Origin: DASVBE01 sp036375995
GTDB taxonomy: Bacteria; Actinomycetota; Actinomycetes; Streptosporangiales; Streptosporangiaceae
DNA length: 57,767 nucleotides
Reading direction: 5' to 3'
NCBI GenBank assembly: GCA_036375995.1
Contig: DASVBE010000372.1
Span: forward strand, 1-57,767
Every line of letters starts with the position of its first letter. The stretch's first letter is position 1. The position numbers and the translations under genes are program-made. Under the pieces are notes generated by a model, which worked only from the letters and a program-made list of their open reading frames with translations, made no database searches and was not told the origin of the DNA. Shown here in pieces: positions 45,751 to 53,860 of the stretch.

Positions 45751-45950
45751 CCAGGCAGGTGACGGCAACCGGCCGCCGCCGAGTTTCCGTGCTGGCGAAC
45801 CTGCCAGCAGGCGAGCCGGGGAACCACCGGTGGATCGCCAGGCCTAGCGCCCGGCGTCACCAGGGGTGAATCGGCTAGGTGCAGGCCGGCCTGGCCGTAG
45901 GGCGCCTTCCACAGCCCGAACCCGTCAGCTCACCCGGTAGGCGGTCAGTG
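45751..45950 (+). ncRNA. c-di-AMP riboswitch (ydaO/yuaA leader)
   Basis: The leader carries the conserved blocks of this class in order: GGCCGCCGCCGAGTTTCCG, GCCGGGGAACCACC, GGGGTGAATCGGC, GTAGGGCG, and then CCCGAACCCGTCAGC with CACCCGGTAGGCGG. It sits directly ahead of an NlpC/P60 gene, the usual actinomycete context, where it links cell-wall hydrolysis to c-di-AMP and osmotic state. The ligand normally turns expression off. The last conserved block ends about 20 nt before the start codon, so the mechanism may involve translation. Confidence 0.88.
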
Positions 45951-45961
45951 GGAGAAGGAGC

Positions 45962-47002
45962 GTGTCGCCCGTGGCTGCACGACCCGCGATGAGTTCTGGC
46001 CTGAAACGGTCAGCGACGGCTGTATCGATCGGCCTCCTGGCCGGCGGCCTGATCATCACGGTTGGCCCAACCGCTGGCGCGGCTCCCAAGCCGACGCTCA
46101 GCGAGGTCCAGGCCAAGCTCCAGAAGCTCACCAACCAGGAGCAGGTTCTCGACCAGCGCTACGACCAGATGAAGCAGGACCTGTCGCTGGCCAACCAGCG
46201 GCTCAAGCTGGTCAACCAGGAGTCGGCGCGCTACCAGGCCAAGTTCGAGTCGATGCGCAAGCAGGTCGCCAGGATCGCCGCGCAAGCCTACGAGGACGGC
46301 CAGCTCACCTCCACCGCCGCCCTGCTCACCTCCGACGACCCGCAGTCCGTGCTGGACCAGGGCTCGATCCTGATGGAGCTCTCCTCGGCGAACTCGGCGC
46401 AGATGACCCAGTTCATCGAGGCCGCCCGGGACCTGGAGAGCGCACAGCAGGCGGCCAAGAACGCCAAGGCCGCGATCATCACCCTGCAGGCCCGGCTGAA
46501 CGGCCAGCGCACCGTGCTGGTCAAGACCATCGACCAGCAGAAGAAGCTGCTGGCGCAGCTCACCCCGGTGCAGCAGGCCCCGATCGGCCCCGGCGGCGGC
46601 AACGGCGGCGGGGGCGGCACACCTCCCCCCGTCTACAAGGGCCCCACCAGCACCCAGGCTGAGAAGGTCGTCGCGTTCGCCTACGCGCAGATCGGCAAGC
46701 CGTACGTGTTCGGCGCCTCGGGCCCGGACTCCTACGACTGCTCCGGGCTGACCAGCGCGGCGTGGGCCTCGGTTGGCATCAGCATCCCGCGGACCAGCGA
46801 GGAGCAGTGGGCGGGCCTGCCGCACGTGCCCACGTCGGACATGCAGCCCGGCGATATCCTGGTCTTCAACGGCGCCGGGCACGTCGGCATCTACGTCGGC
46901 GGCGGCATGATGATCGACGCCCCGCACACCGGCCTGAACGTGCAGAAGGTTGCACTGTCCGGCTGGTACGCCTCGACCATGGACGGCGTGGTCCGGCCCT
47001 GA
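45962..47002 (+). CDS. secreted NlpC/P60 peptidoglycan hydrolase (RipA/RipD-like)
   Basis: The 346-residue secreted protein has a signal peptide (SATAVSIGLLAGGLIITVGPTAGAA), a coiled coil (about 45-205), a Gly/Pro linker (GPGGGNGGGGGTPPP), and a C-terminal NlpC/P60 domain with the catalytic Cys in DSYDCSGLTSAAW, His in GAGHVGIYVGGG and a third polar residue in DAPH. It cleaves peptide stems of peptidoglycan, and the coiled coil probably restrains it or docks regulators. AAGGAG at 45954-45959 suits the GTG at 45971 better than the one at 45962. Expression is under the c-di-AMP riboswitch. Confidence 0.93.
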   Translation: MSPVAARPAMSSGLKRSATAVSIGLLAGGLIITVGPTAGAAPKPTLSEVQAKLQKLTNQEQVLDQRYDQMKQDLSLANQRLKLVNQESARYQAKFESMRKQVARIAAQAYEDGQLTSTAALLTSDDPQSVLDQGSILMELSSANSAQMTQFIEAARDLESAQQAAKNAKAAIITLQARLNGQRTVLVKTIDQQKKLLAQLTPVQQAPIGPGGGNGGGGGTPPPVYKGPTSTQAEKVVAFAYAQIGKPYVFGASGPDSYDCSGLTSAAWASVGISIPRTSEEQWAGLPHVPTSDMQPGDILVFNGAGHVGIYVGGGMMIDAPHTGLNVQKVALSGWYASTMDGVVRP

Positions 47003-47056
47003 CGGCCTGAGCTATGGCGCCCGCCGGGCAGTAGACTTGCCGGCAACCGGAGCAGC

Positions 47057-48196
47057 ATGCCCAAGGTCCTGATCGTCACCAACGACTTCCCGCCCCGCCG
47101 CGGCGGCATCCAGTCGTTCGTGCACGCGCTGGCCACCCGGCTGCCCGCGGACGGCGTCGTGGTGTACGCACCCGCCTGGGAGGGCGCGGCCGCGTTCGAC
47201 GCGCAGCAGCCGTTCCCGGTGATCAGGCACCCAGGATCGCTGATGCTGCCGGTCCGGCCGGTCGCCCGGCGGGCCGCGGCGCTGCTGGCCGAGCACGGCT
47301 GCGACACGGTGCTCTTCGGCGCGGCGGCGCCGCTTGGCCTGCTCGCCCCCGGGCTGCGTGCCGCGGGGGCCCGCCGGATCGTCGGGATCACGCACGGCCA
47401 CGAGGCCGGCTGGGCCGCGCTGCCCGGCGCCCGGTCGCTGCTGCGCCGGATCGGCGAGCACACCGACGCGCTGACCTACCTGGGTGAGTACTTCCGGGTG
47501 CGGCTGGCCCAGGCGCTGACCCCGCAGGCCGCCGAGCGCCTGGTGCGGCTCGCGCCCGGGGTGGACACCACGGTGTTCCGGCCCGGCGCGGAAGGCGAGG
47601 CGGTCCGCGCCCGGCTCGGCCTGGCCGGCCCCGTGGTGCTGTGCGTCTCCCGCCTGGTCCCGCGCAAGGGACAGGACACGCTGATCCGCGCCTGGCCCCG
47701 CGTCCTGGCCGCGCGCGCCGCGGCGGGCGGCCCCGCCCCGGTGCTGCTGATCGTGGGCGACGGCCCGTACCGGGACAAGCTGGGCCGGCTGGCGGAGCAG
47801 GCCGGGGTGGCCGGCTCGGTCCGGTTCACCGGGCCGGTGCCCGGGGCTGATCTGCCCGGCTACTACGCCGCCGCGGACGTGTTCGCGATGCCGTGCCGGA
47901 CCCGTCGCGGCGGCCTCGACGTCGAGGGCCTGGGCATCGTCTACCTGGAAGCCTCCGCGGCGGGCCTGCCGGTGATCGGCGGCGACTCCGGCGGCGCCCC
48001 GGACGCGATCGAGCCGGGGGAGTCCGGCTACGTGGTGCCGGGCCGAGACCTCGATGCCCTCGTCAGCCGCCTGGTCGAGCTGCTCGCCGACCCCGCCGCC
48101 GCGGCGGCCATGGGCGAAAAAGGGCAGGCCTGGATCCACCGTGAGTGGCGCTGGGACCTCGTCGCCACCCGCCTGGAGAACATCCTGGCGGGCTGA
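47057..48196 (+). CDS. pimB: GT4 mannosyltransferase (PimB'-like)
   Basis: The 379-residue GT-B glycosyltransferase begins MPKVLIVTNDFPPRRGGIQSFVHAL and includes LVPRKGQDTLIRA, VGDGPYR and EGLGIVYLEASAAGLPVIGG (the EX7E donor-site motif). This is the pattern of phosphatidylinositol monomannoside mannosyltransferase PimB', and the order NlpC/P60, pimB, fadD15 matches M. tuberculosis Rv2190c, Rv2188c, Rv2187. It should use GDP-mannose at the inner membrane face. Start ATG at 47057. It is convergent with fadD15. Confidence 0.9.
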   Translation: MPKVLIVTNDFPPRRGGIQSFVHALATRLPADGVVVYAPAWEGAAAFDAQQPFPVIRHPGSLMLPVRPVARRAAALLAEHGCDTVLFGAAAPLGLLAPGLRAAGARRIVGITHGHEAGWAALPGARSLLRRIGEHTDALTYLGEYFRVRLAQALTPQAAERLVRLAPGVDTTVFRPGAEGEAVRARLGLAGPVVLCVSRLVPRKGQDTLIRAWPRVLAARAAAGGPAPVLLIVGDGPYRDKLGRLAEQAGVAGSVRFTGPVPGADLPGYYAAADVFAMPCRTRRGGLDVEGLGIVYLEASAAGLPVIGGDSGGAPDAIEPGESGYVVPGRDLDALVSRLVELLADPAAAAAMGEKGQAWIHREWRWDLVATRLENILAG

Positions 48197-48242
48197 CTTC
48201 GGACCTGGAACACCGCCCCTCAGCACCGGAAACCCGCCGCGA

Positions 48243-50057
48243 TCAGGAGTAGAGGGCCTCGATCTGCTCGGCGTAGTCCTTGGCCACCTGCGCCCGCCGG
48301 ACCTTCAGCGATGGGGTGACGTGGCCGGACGCCTCGGTGAAATCGGCCGCCAGCACGCTGAACCGCCGGATCGACTCGGCCCGGGAGACCGCCAGGTTGG
48401 CGTCGTCCACCGCGGCCTGCAGTTCCGCGATCAGGTCCGGGTCGCCGGCCAGGTCTGCGGGGCTGGCCCCGGCCGGCTTGCCGTGCTGGTCCTTCCACTT
48501 CGTGAACGCCTCGTCGTCCAGGGTGATCAGGCAGGCGATGTACGGCTTCTGGTCGCCGACCACCATGACCTGGCTGACCAGCGGGTGGGCGCGGATCCGG
48601 TCCTCGAGCACGGCCGGGGCCACGTTCTTGCCGCCGGCCGTGACGATCAGCTCCTTCTTCCGCCCGGTCACCGACAGGAACCCGGCCTCGTCCAGCGAGC
48701 CCAGGTCGCCGGTGTGCAGCCAGCCGTCCCGGTCCAGGTCCGCGGCGGTCGCCTCGGGGTTGCGCCAGTAGCCGCCGAATATGGTCGGGCCCGACAGCAG
48801 GATCTCCCCGCCCTCGGTGATCCGCACGGACACGCCCGGCAGCGGCTGGCCGACCGTGCCGATGCGCTGCCGGTCCGGCCGGTTGACGGTCGCCGCCGCG
48901 GACGACTCGGTCAGCCCGTAGCCCTCGAGGACCGGGATCCCCACGCCGCGGAAGAAGTGCCCGAGCCGGTCGCCGAGCGGCGCGCCGCCGGACACCGCGT
49001 AGCGCACCTGGCCGCCGACGGCCTGCCGCAGCCTGGCGTAGACCAGCCGGTCGTACAGCGCGTGCCGGAGCCGCAGGCCGGGGCCGCGGCCGGCCTCGCC
49101 GTCGGCGCGGCTCCACGCCTCCGCGGTGTCCACCGCGGCCTTGAAGATCTTCGCCTTGGCGGGCGAGGCGGCCGCCTGCTGCTGGGCGGTGCTGAACACC
49201 TTCTCGAAAACGCGGGGCACGGCCAGCAGGAACGTCGGCCGGAACTCGGCCAGCCCGGCGGCCAGCGTCCGGGTGTCCGCCCAGTGCCCGAGCACGGCGC
49301 CGGACTCCATGCAGCCGATCTGGATGATCCGGGCGAAGCTGTGCGCCAGCGGCAGGAACAGCAGGGTGGACGCGCCGGGAGCGGCGAGCACGCTGGCCAG
49401 CGGGCCGGCCACCGCGTTGCGGACGTCGGACAGCAGGTTGCCGTGGGTCAGCTCGCAGCCCTTGGGGTGGCCGGTGGTGCCCGACGTGTAGATGATCGTG
49501 GCCAGGTCGGCGGCGCCGCGCAGGGTCCGGCGGCTGGCCAGGTCGGCGGCGGCGCCGGGCCGGTCGTTGCTGTTGCTGGCCTGCGCGGACAGCTTGCTGA
49601 GCTGGTCGAGCTTCCAGATGCCCAGGTCCAGGCCGGGCAGACGGTCCGCGGCGGCACCGATCGTGGCGGCGTGGGCGTCCGTCTCGGCGAACACCCCGCG
49701 GGCGCCGGAGTCGCCGAGGATCCACTCGATCTGCTCCGCGGACGATGTCTCGTAGACCGGGACGGTGACCCCGCCCGCGGTCCAGATCGCGTAGTCGATC
49801 ATCGTCCACTCGTACCGGGTCTGCGACATCAGCCCGACCCGGTCACCGGGCTCGAGCCCGGCCGCCACCAGGCCCGCGGCCAGCGCCTCGACGTCGGCCC
49901 GGAAGGCCGCGGTGGTCACGTCCTGCCACTGCCCGGGTGCGGTGCGGCGGCGCAGCATGACCTCGCCCGGCCGGCGCTCGGCCCGGGTGACCACGATGTC
50001 GGCGAGGCTGGCCGAGGCGGGTATCTCGGCCAGCGCAGGGACGCTGAAGGACTGCAC
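48243..50057 (-). CDS. fadD15: long-chain acyl-CoA ligase FadD15
   Basis: The 604-residue AMP-forming ligase has IIYTSGTTGHPKGCELTHGN, EGYGLTESSAAATVN, GWLHTGDLGSLDEAGFLSVTGRKKELIVTAGGKNVAP and C-terminal LTPSLK-like GHVTPSLKVRRAQVAKDY (catalytic Lys region). It activates long-chain fatty acids. The GTG at 50057 follows GGGAGAG and gives MQSFSVPALAEIP; the frame continues 14 codons upstream without support. It is the backbone paralogue of the island ligase at 22272. Confidence 0.92.
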   Translation of the reverse strand: MQSFSVPALAEIPASASLADIVVTRAERRPGEVMLRRRTAPGQWQDVTTAAFRADVEALAAGLVAAGLEPGDRVGLMSQTRYEWTMIDYAIWTAGGVTVPVYETSSAEQIEWILGDSGARGVFAETDAHAATIGAAADRLPGLDLGIWKLDQLSKLSAQASNSNDRPGAAADLASRRTLRGAADLATIIYTSGTTGHPKGCELTHGNLLSDVRNAVAGPLASVLAAPGASTLLFLPLAHSFARIIQIGCMESGAVLGHWADTRTLAAGLAEFRPTFLLAVPRVFEKVFSTAQQQAAASPAKAKIFKAAVDTAEAWSRADGEAGRGPGLRLRHALYDRLVYARLRQAVGGQVRYAVSGGAPLGDRLGHFFRGVGIPVLEGYGLTESSAAATVNRPDRQRIGTVGQPLPGVSVRITEGGEILLSGPTIFGGYWRNPEATAADLDRDGWLHTGDLGSLDEAGFLSVTGRKKELIVTAGGKNVAPAVLEDRIRAHPLVSQVMVVGDQKPYIACLITLDDEAFTKWKDQHGKPAGASPADLAGDPDLIAELQAAVDDANLAVSRAESIRRFSVLAADFTEASGHVTPSLKVRRAQVAKDYAEQIEALYS

Positions 50058-50195
50058 GGTCTCTCCCTGGCGGCGGCGCGGCCGGCTCGTCCCGGGCACG
50101 CGTTCATGCCGACCGTACCCACCCGCGCGCGATACCTCTCACCGGCACGCGGCTTTCCGGCCGGAACCCGCCGGCGACCCGGGAACCCCGGCGGG

Positions 50196-50858
50196 CTAGG
50201 CGCTCAGCGGGCGGTGGGACCGGTAGCCGGAGAGCCCGGCGCCGCTCTGGCTTGCGATGAACGCGGTCGGCACGGTGAGCAGGATCTCGTCGGCATGACT
50301 GAGGCACGCCCAGAGCGAGCCGCCATCGGGGTCCGCCAGCTTGACGTCGGCCTTGCTCGGGCACGGCTGCTGCAGCAGATCGACGACCTGGCACCCGGTG
50401 CCGGCCCCGCCGCCCGCCCGGACCACGGCCGCAGCCTCGCGAAGCAGCGAGAACCGGGAGGTGGGCTCCTGGCCGGCCGGCTGCGAGGCGGACGGATCGA
50501 GCTGGCCAAGCAGCACGGTGTTGCCGTCCGGGTCGGTGATCTTGACCTCGCCGCCGCGGGCGTGCGGCGGGTAGCCCATGTGCGCGCTGGGCACACCGCC
50601 GTCCTCCAGCGCGCTTAGCACGGCTGCGAGGTCGTCGAAATAGAAGTAGAACAGCAGCGGCAGCGCAGGGAGGTCCAGCGGCGGCCGGGTCGAGGTCAGC
50701 ACCACCCGGCAGTCGCCCTGGCGCAGCGAGGACCAGGCGGAGAACTCCGCCCGCCCGGCCGCCTGCTCGCGGAACCCGAGCCGCTCGTAGAACGCCCGCG
50801 AGACCGCGATGTCACGTACGTAGGTGGCCGCCACCATCGACTGCACAGCCGGTGCCAT
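50196..50858 (-). CDS. VOC-superfamily (glyoxalase/dioxygenase-like) protein
   Basis: The 220-residue product has a VOC module in its first 120 residues: ATYVRDIAVSRAFYERLGF, VVLTST, LFYFYFDDLAAVLSALEDGG and VKITDPDGNTVLLGQ. The rest has a less clear second module (VDLLQQPCPSKADVKLADPDGGSLWACLS), which may bind metal through its cysteines. The function is unknown; family members bind small electrophiles or confer resistance. TATGTT lies 5 nt from the ATG with no Shine-Dalgarno sequence, so it is likely leaderless. Divergent from the phosphoesterase. Confidence 0.82.
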   Translation of the reverse strand: MAPAVQSMVAATYVRDIAVSRAFYERLGFREQAAGRAEFSAWSSLRQGDCRVVLTSTRPPLDLPALPLLFYFYFDDLAAVLSALEDGGVPSAHMGYPPHARGGEVKITDPDGNTVLLGQLDPSASQPAGQEPTSRFSLLREAAAVVRAGGGAGTGCQVVDLLQQPCPSKADVKLADPDGGSLWACLSHADEILLTVPTAFIASQSGAGLSGYRSHRPLSA

Positions 50859-50944
50859 GCCTCAACATACGCTGGCCAGCCGGCTGCCGGCCATACCGCA
50901 AGCGAAGCCCAGGACGGCCGGCGGCGGGCGCTTACGCTGTCTGC

Positions 50945-51712
50945 ATGCGGGTCCACGTGGTGAGCGATGTGCACGGCCGCGCTGACGCGCTGGCCGCCGC
51001 GGCCGACGGTGCGGACGCCCTGATCTGCCTGGGCGACCTGCTGCTGTTCGTGGACTACGCCGACCCCGGCGCGGGCATCTTTCCCGACCTGTTCGGAGAG
51101 GCCGCGGCGCGGGAGCTGATCGGGCTGCGCACCGCGATGCGGTTCGACGAGGCCCGGACGTTCTCCCGGCAGCTGTGGGCGGGCCTGGACGGCGACCCGG
51201 CGCAGCGGATCGAGGCGGCCGCGACCCGGCAGTACGCCGAGCTGTTCGCGGCCATGCCGGAGCCGTCCTACCTCACCTACGGCAACGTCGACCTGCCCCG
51301 GATGTGGGACGCGCACCTGCGGCCCGGCCACCAGGTGCTCGACGGCCAGCGGACCGAGCTGGGCGGCTGGACGTTCGGGTTCGTCGGCGGCGGGCTCCGC
51401 TCGCCCTACCGGACCCCGCACGAGCTGGACGAGGAGGACTACGCGGCCAAGGTGGCCGCGGTCGGGCCGGTGGACGTGCTGTGCGCGCACATCCCGCCGG
51501 ACCTGCCCGAGCTGCTGTTCGACACGGTGGCCGAGCGGATGGAGGTGGGCAGCGCGGCGCTGCTGGACGCGATCAGGGCGACTCAGCCGCGCTACGCGCT
51601 GTTCGGCCACGTGCACCAGCCGCTGGTCAGCCGGGTCCGGATCGGCCGGACCGAGTGCATCAACGTCGGGCACTTCCGGGCCACCGGCCAGCCTTTCGTG
51701 CTCTGCTGGTAG
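50945..51712 (+). CDS. calcineurin-like metallophosphoesterase
   Basis: The 255-residue product has the five metallophosphatase motifs: SDVHG (DxH), CLGDLLL (GD), TYGNVD (GNxD in place of GNHE/D), CAHIPPD and FGHVHQP (GHxH). It hydrolyses a phosphomono- or diester in the cytoplasm; the substrate is unknown. The ATG at 50945 is 6 nt after TACGCT with no Shine-Dalgarno sequence, a leaderless arrangement repeated at the next gene. Confidence 0.88.
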   Translation: MRVHVVSDVHGRADALAAAADGADALICLGDLLLFVDYADPGAGIFPDLFGEAAARELIGLRTAMRFDEARTFSRQLWAGLDGDPAQRIEAAATRQYAELFAAMPEPSYLTYGNVDLPRMWDAHLRPGHQVLDGQRTELGGWTFGFVGGGLRSPYRTPHELDEEDYAAKVAAVGPVDVLCAHIPPDLPELLFDTVAERMEVGSAALLDAIRATQPRYALFGHVHQPLVSRVRIGRTECINVGHFRATGQPFVLCW

Positions 51713-51774
51713 CCCGCCCGGTCCCGGGCGCCGCGGCGTCCCGCCAGGCGCTCCGCGGGCGGTACGCTCCGAGC

Positions 51775-52230
51775 ATGGCCGACAGCACCACGTCGAAGAT
51801 CAGCATCTCGGTGCCGCGCTCCGCGGTGATGGCCGTGGTCGCCGACTTCGAGGCCTACCCGCAGTGGGCCGATGGGGTGAGAAGCGCGGAGATCCTGAGC
51901 CGCGGCAGCAACGACCGGGCCGACCGGGTCCGGTTCGCGCTGGACGCCGGGATCATCAAGGACCGGTTCGTGCTGCGCTACAACTGGGACGGCGACGCCA
52001 GCGTCCGCTGGACGCTGGACCCGTCCGAGCCGGGCTCGGTCATTACCGAGCTGTCCGGCGGGTACGCACTGGACGACCAGGGCGCCGGCACCGGCGTTAC
52101 CTACGACCTGACCATTGGCCTGCGTATCCCGGTCATCGGGATGCTCAAGCGCCGGGCCGAGAAAACCATTATCGATACCGCCCTCAAGGGCCTGAAAGCC
52201 CGGGCCGAGAACGGAGTGGGCCGGTCATGA
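51775..52230 (+). CDS. SRPBCC-family lipid/ligand-binding protein
   Basis: The 151-residue START/Bet v1-like protein has SKISISVPRSAVMAVVADFEAYPQWADGVRSAEI at the N-terminus and IPVIGMLKRRAEKTIIDTALKGLKARAE as the long C-terminal helix. It probably binds a hydrophobic ligand. A comparable gene (Rv2185c type) lies near fadD15 in mycobacteria. The transcript is likely leaderless: TACGCT, 6 nt, ATG. Its stop overlaps the next start (ATGA). Confidence 0.88.
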   Translation: MADSTTSKISISVPRSAVMAVVADFEAYPQWADGVRSAEILSRGSNDRADRVRFALDAGIIKDRFVLRYNWDGDASVRWTLDPSEPGSVITELSGGYALDDQGAGTGVTYDLTIGLRIPVIGMLKRRAEKTIIDTALKGLKARAENGVGRS

Positions 52231-52763
52231 CCCAGCAGACCCAGCCGCCGCGGCCCGACCCGATCGGCGACTTCCAGCGCTGGCTGATGAAGTCCGGCGC
52301 CAAGGAGCTCGGCCGCGAGGTCCGCGGCAACCTCCGCAAGACCTTCGGCCGCTCCTCCGGGGAGGACGTGTGGTCGCAGGCGACCAGGGAGGAGGCGGAC
52401 GAGCCGCCGGAGTGCGAGTGGTGCCCGATCTGCCGGGCCGCGCGGAAGTACCGGGACAGCAGCGGGCCGGGCGTGGGCGGGCACCTGACCGGCGCCGGCG
52501 ACGCCTTCGCCTCGGTGGTGTCCGACGCGGTCACGGCGTTCGAGTCGGCGCTGTCCGTGGTGCGCTCGCCGTCCGCGCCGAAGGCGCCGTCCGGGCCATC
52601 CGAGCCGAAGGCGCCGTCCGGGCCGGCGGCACCGTCCGGGCCGGCGGACGCGGGCGGGGAGCCTGTTACTCAGGGTGCGGTCACGGCCCAGCCGGACGCG
52701 TGGGATCTGGCCGCCGGGGACGGCCCGGGAGAGCCGGTCGATGACCCTGACCATCGGGGTTGA
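52227..52763 (+). CDS. conserved hypothetical protein with CxWCPxC motif
   Basis: A 178-residue protein. The N-terminal 60 residues are amphipathic (FQRWLMKSGAKELGREVRGNLRKTF). PECEWCPICRAARKYR looks like a small zinc-binding knuckle. VSDAVTAFESALSVV follows, and then low-complexity Ala-Pro-Ser-Gly-Pro repeats. No function is known to me. Its overlaps (4 nt with the SRPBCC gene, 23 nt with the glucokinase gene) put it in a tight three-gene operon. Confidence 0.75.
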   Translation: MTQQTQPPRPDPIGDFQRWLMKSGAKELGREVRGNLRKTFGRSSGEDVWSQATREEADEPPECEWCPICRAARKYRDSSGPGVGGHLTGAGDAFASVVSDAVTAFESALSVVRSPSAPKAPSGPSEPKAPSGPAAPSGPADAGGEPVTQGAVTAQPDAWDLAAGDGPGEPVDDPDHRG

Positions 52764-53694
52764 CGTCGGGGGGACCAAAGTCGCCGCGGGGGTGGTGGAC
52801 GAGCGCGGCAAGATCATCGAATCGCTGCGGCGGCGGACCCCGGCGGCCAGCCCGGCCCAGACCGAGCAGGCCATCGCCGACGTGGTCAGCGAGCTGCTCA
52901 GCCGCCACCAGGCCACCGCGGCCGGGATCGGCGCGGCCGGGTTCGTAGCGCACACCCGGGACTCGGTCGAGTTCGCGCCCAACCTGGCCTGGCGCCGCGA
53001 GCCGCTGCTGGCCAAGGTCCGCCAGCACGTCAGCATCCCGGTGATCATGGAGAACGACGCCAACGCCAGCGCGTGGGCGGAGCTGCGGTACGGCGCTGCC
53101 CGCGGGCACGACGACGTCGTGCTGATCACGGTGGGCACCGGCATCGGCGGGGCCATCATCATCGGCGGCGTGCTCCAGCGCGGCCGCTGGGGGATGGCCG
53201 GCGAGCCGGGCCACTACCGCGTGGTGCCGGACGGCCGCCTGTGCGGCTGCGGCAACCGGGGCTGCTGGGAGCAGTACGCCAGCGGCAACGCGCTGGTCGC
53301 CGAGGCCCGCGAGTTCGCCTGCCGGACCGCGTCCGGCGCGGCGAGGCTGATCCAGCTGGGCGGCGGCACGCCCGAAGGCATCGGCGGCCCGGCCATCACC
53401 CAGGCGGCCCGCGAGGGTGATCCGGGCGCCCTGCAGTGCTTTGCCACCGTGGGTCTCTGGCTCGGCCAGGGGCTGGCCGATCTGGCGGCGATCCTGGACC
53501 CGGGCTGCTTCGTCATCGGCGGCGGCGTGTCCGAGGCCGGCGACCTGCTGCTCGGCCCGGCCCGGGAGGCGTTCAGCCACACCCTGGTCGGCGGCCGCTA
53601 CCGGCCGCACGCCGAGATCCGCCAGGCCGAGCTGGGACCAGAAGCCGGGCTCGTCGGCGCCGCCGACCTCGCCCGCCTCGCCTACCCGGGCTGA
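52741..53694 (+). CDS. ROK-family glucokinase
   Basis: The 317-residue sugar kinase has the ATP motif IGVDVGGTKVAAGVV, catalytic Asp in MENDANASAWAE, TVGTGIGGAII, and the ROK signature with zinc ligands GEPGHYRVVPDGRLCGCGNRGCWEQYASG. It phosphorylates glucose with ATP; streptomycete glucokinase of this type also mediates carbon repression. The ATG at 52741 lies inside the end of the previous gene. A palindromic repeat begins 12 nt after its stop. Confidence 0.92.
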   Translation: MTLTIGVDVGGTKVAAGVVDERGKIIESLRRRTPAASPAQTEQAIADVVSELLSRHQATAAGIGAAGFVAHTRDSVEFAPNLAWRREPLLAKVRQHVSIPVIMENDANASAWAELRYGAARGHDDVVLITVGTGIGGAIIIGGVLQRGRWGMAGEPGHYRVVPDGRLCGCGNRGCWEQYASGNALVAEAREFACRTASGAARLIQLGGGTPEGIGGPAITQAAREGDPGALQCFATVGLWLGQGLADLAAILDPGCFVIGGGVSEAGDLLLGPAREAFSHTLVGGRYRPHAEIRQAELGPEAGLVGAADLARLAYPG

Positions 53695-53706
53695 CTGTGC
53701 TGGCTG

Positions 53707-53845
53707 GCGAGCGCAGGGCCGCTGGAGAGGCGCTGCCTTCCCTCCTCGCTCCCTCGGCGCTCCTTCGTCGCGCCTCATCGCTCGTCAGGAAAACAGCGCC
53801 GCGGCCCTGCGCTCGCTAGGCCGGCTCCGCCGGCGGGTGGCTGGC
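53707..53845 (+). repeat. palindromic dispersed repeat, copy 2
   Basis: The core 53729-53800 is the exact reverse complement of 5422-5493. Outer arms GCGAGCGCAGGGCCGC (53707-53722) and GCGGCCCTGCGCTCGC (53801-53816) pair perfectly over 16 bp; inner arms GGCGCTG and CAGCGCC pair over 7 bp. Where copy 1 has C on one arm and G on the other, this copy has A and T, so pairing is kept. It lies between the convergent glucokinase and membrane-protein genes. Confidence 0.85.
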
Positions 53846-53860
53846 TAAGGCCGGCTGGGG

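Larger units (their letters stand above)
45505..45961 (+). other. 457-bp intergenic control region of the NlpC/P60 gene
   Basis: Contains an inverted repeat GTAACA...TGTTAC (45617-45642), a promoter candidate TTGAAT-N18-TAGTGT (45692-45721), and the c-di-AMP riboswitch (45751-45950). GTAAC-type half-sites recall MtrA sites of actinomycetes, but the spacing is not the usual one. No coding frame is supported. Confidence 0.55.
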
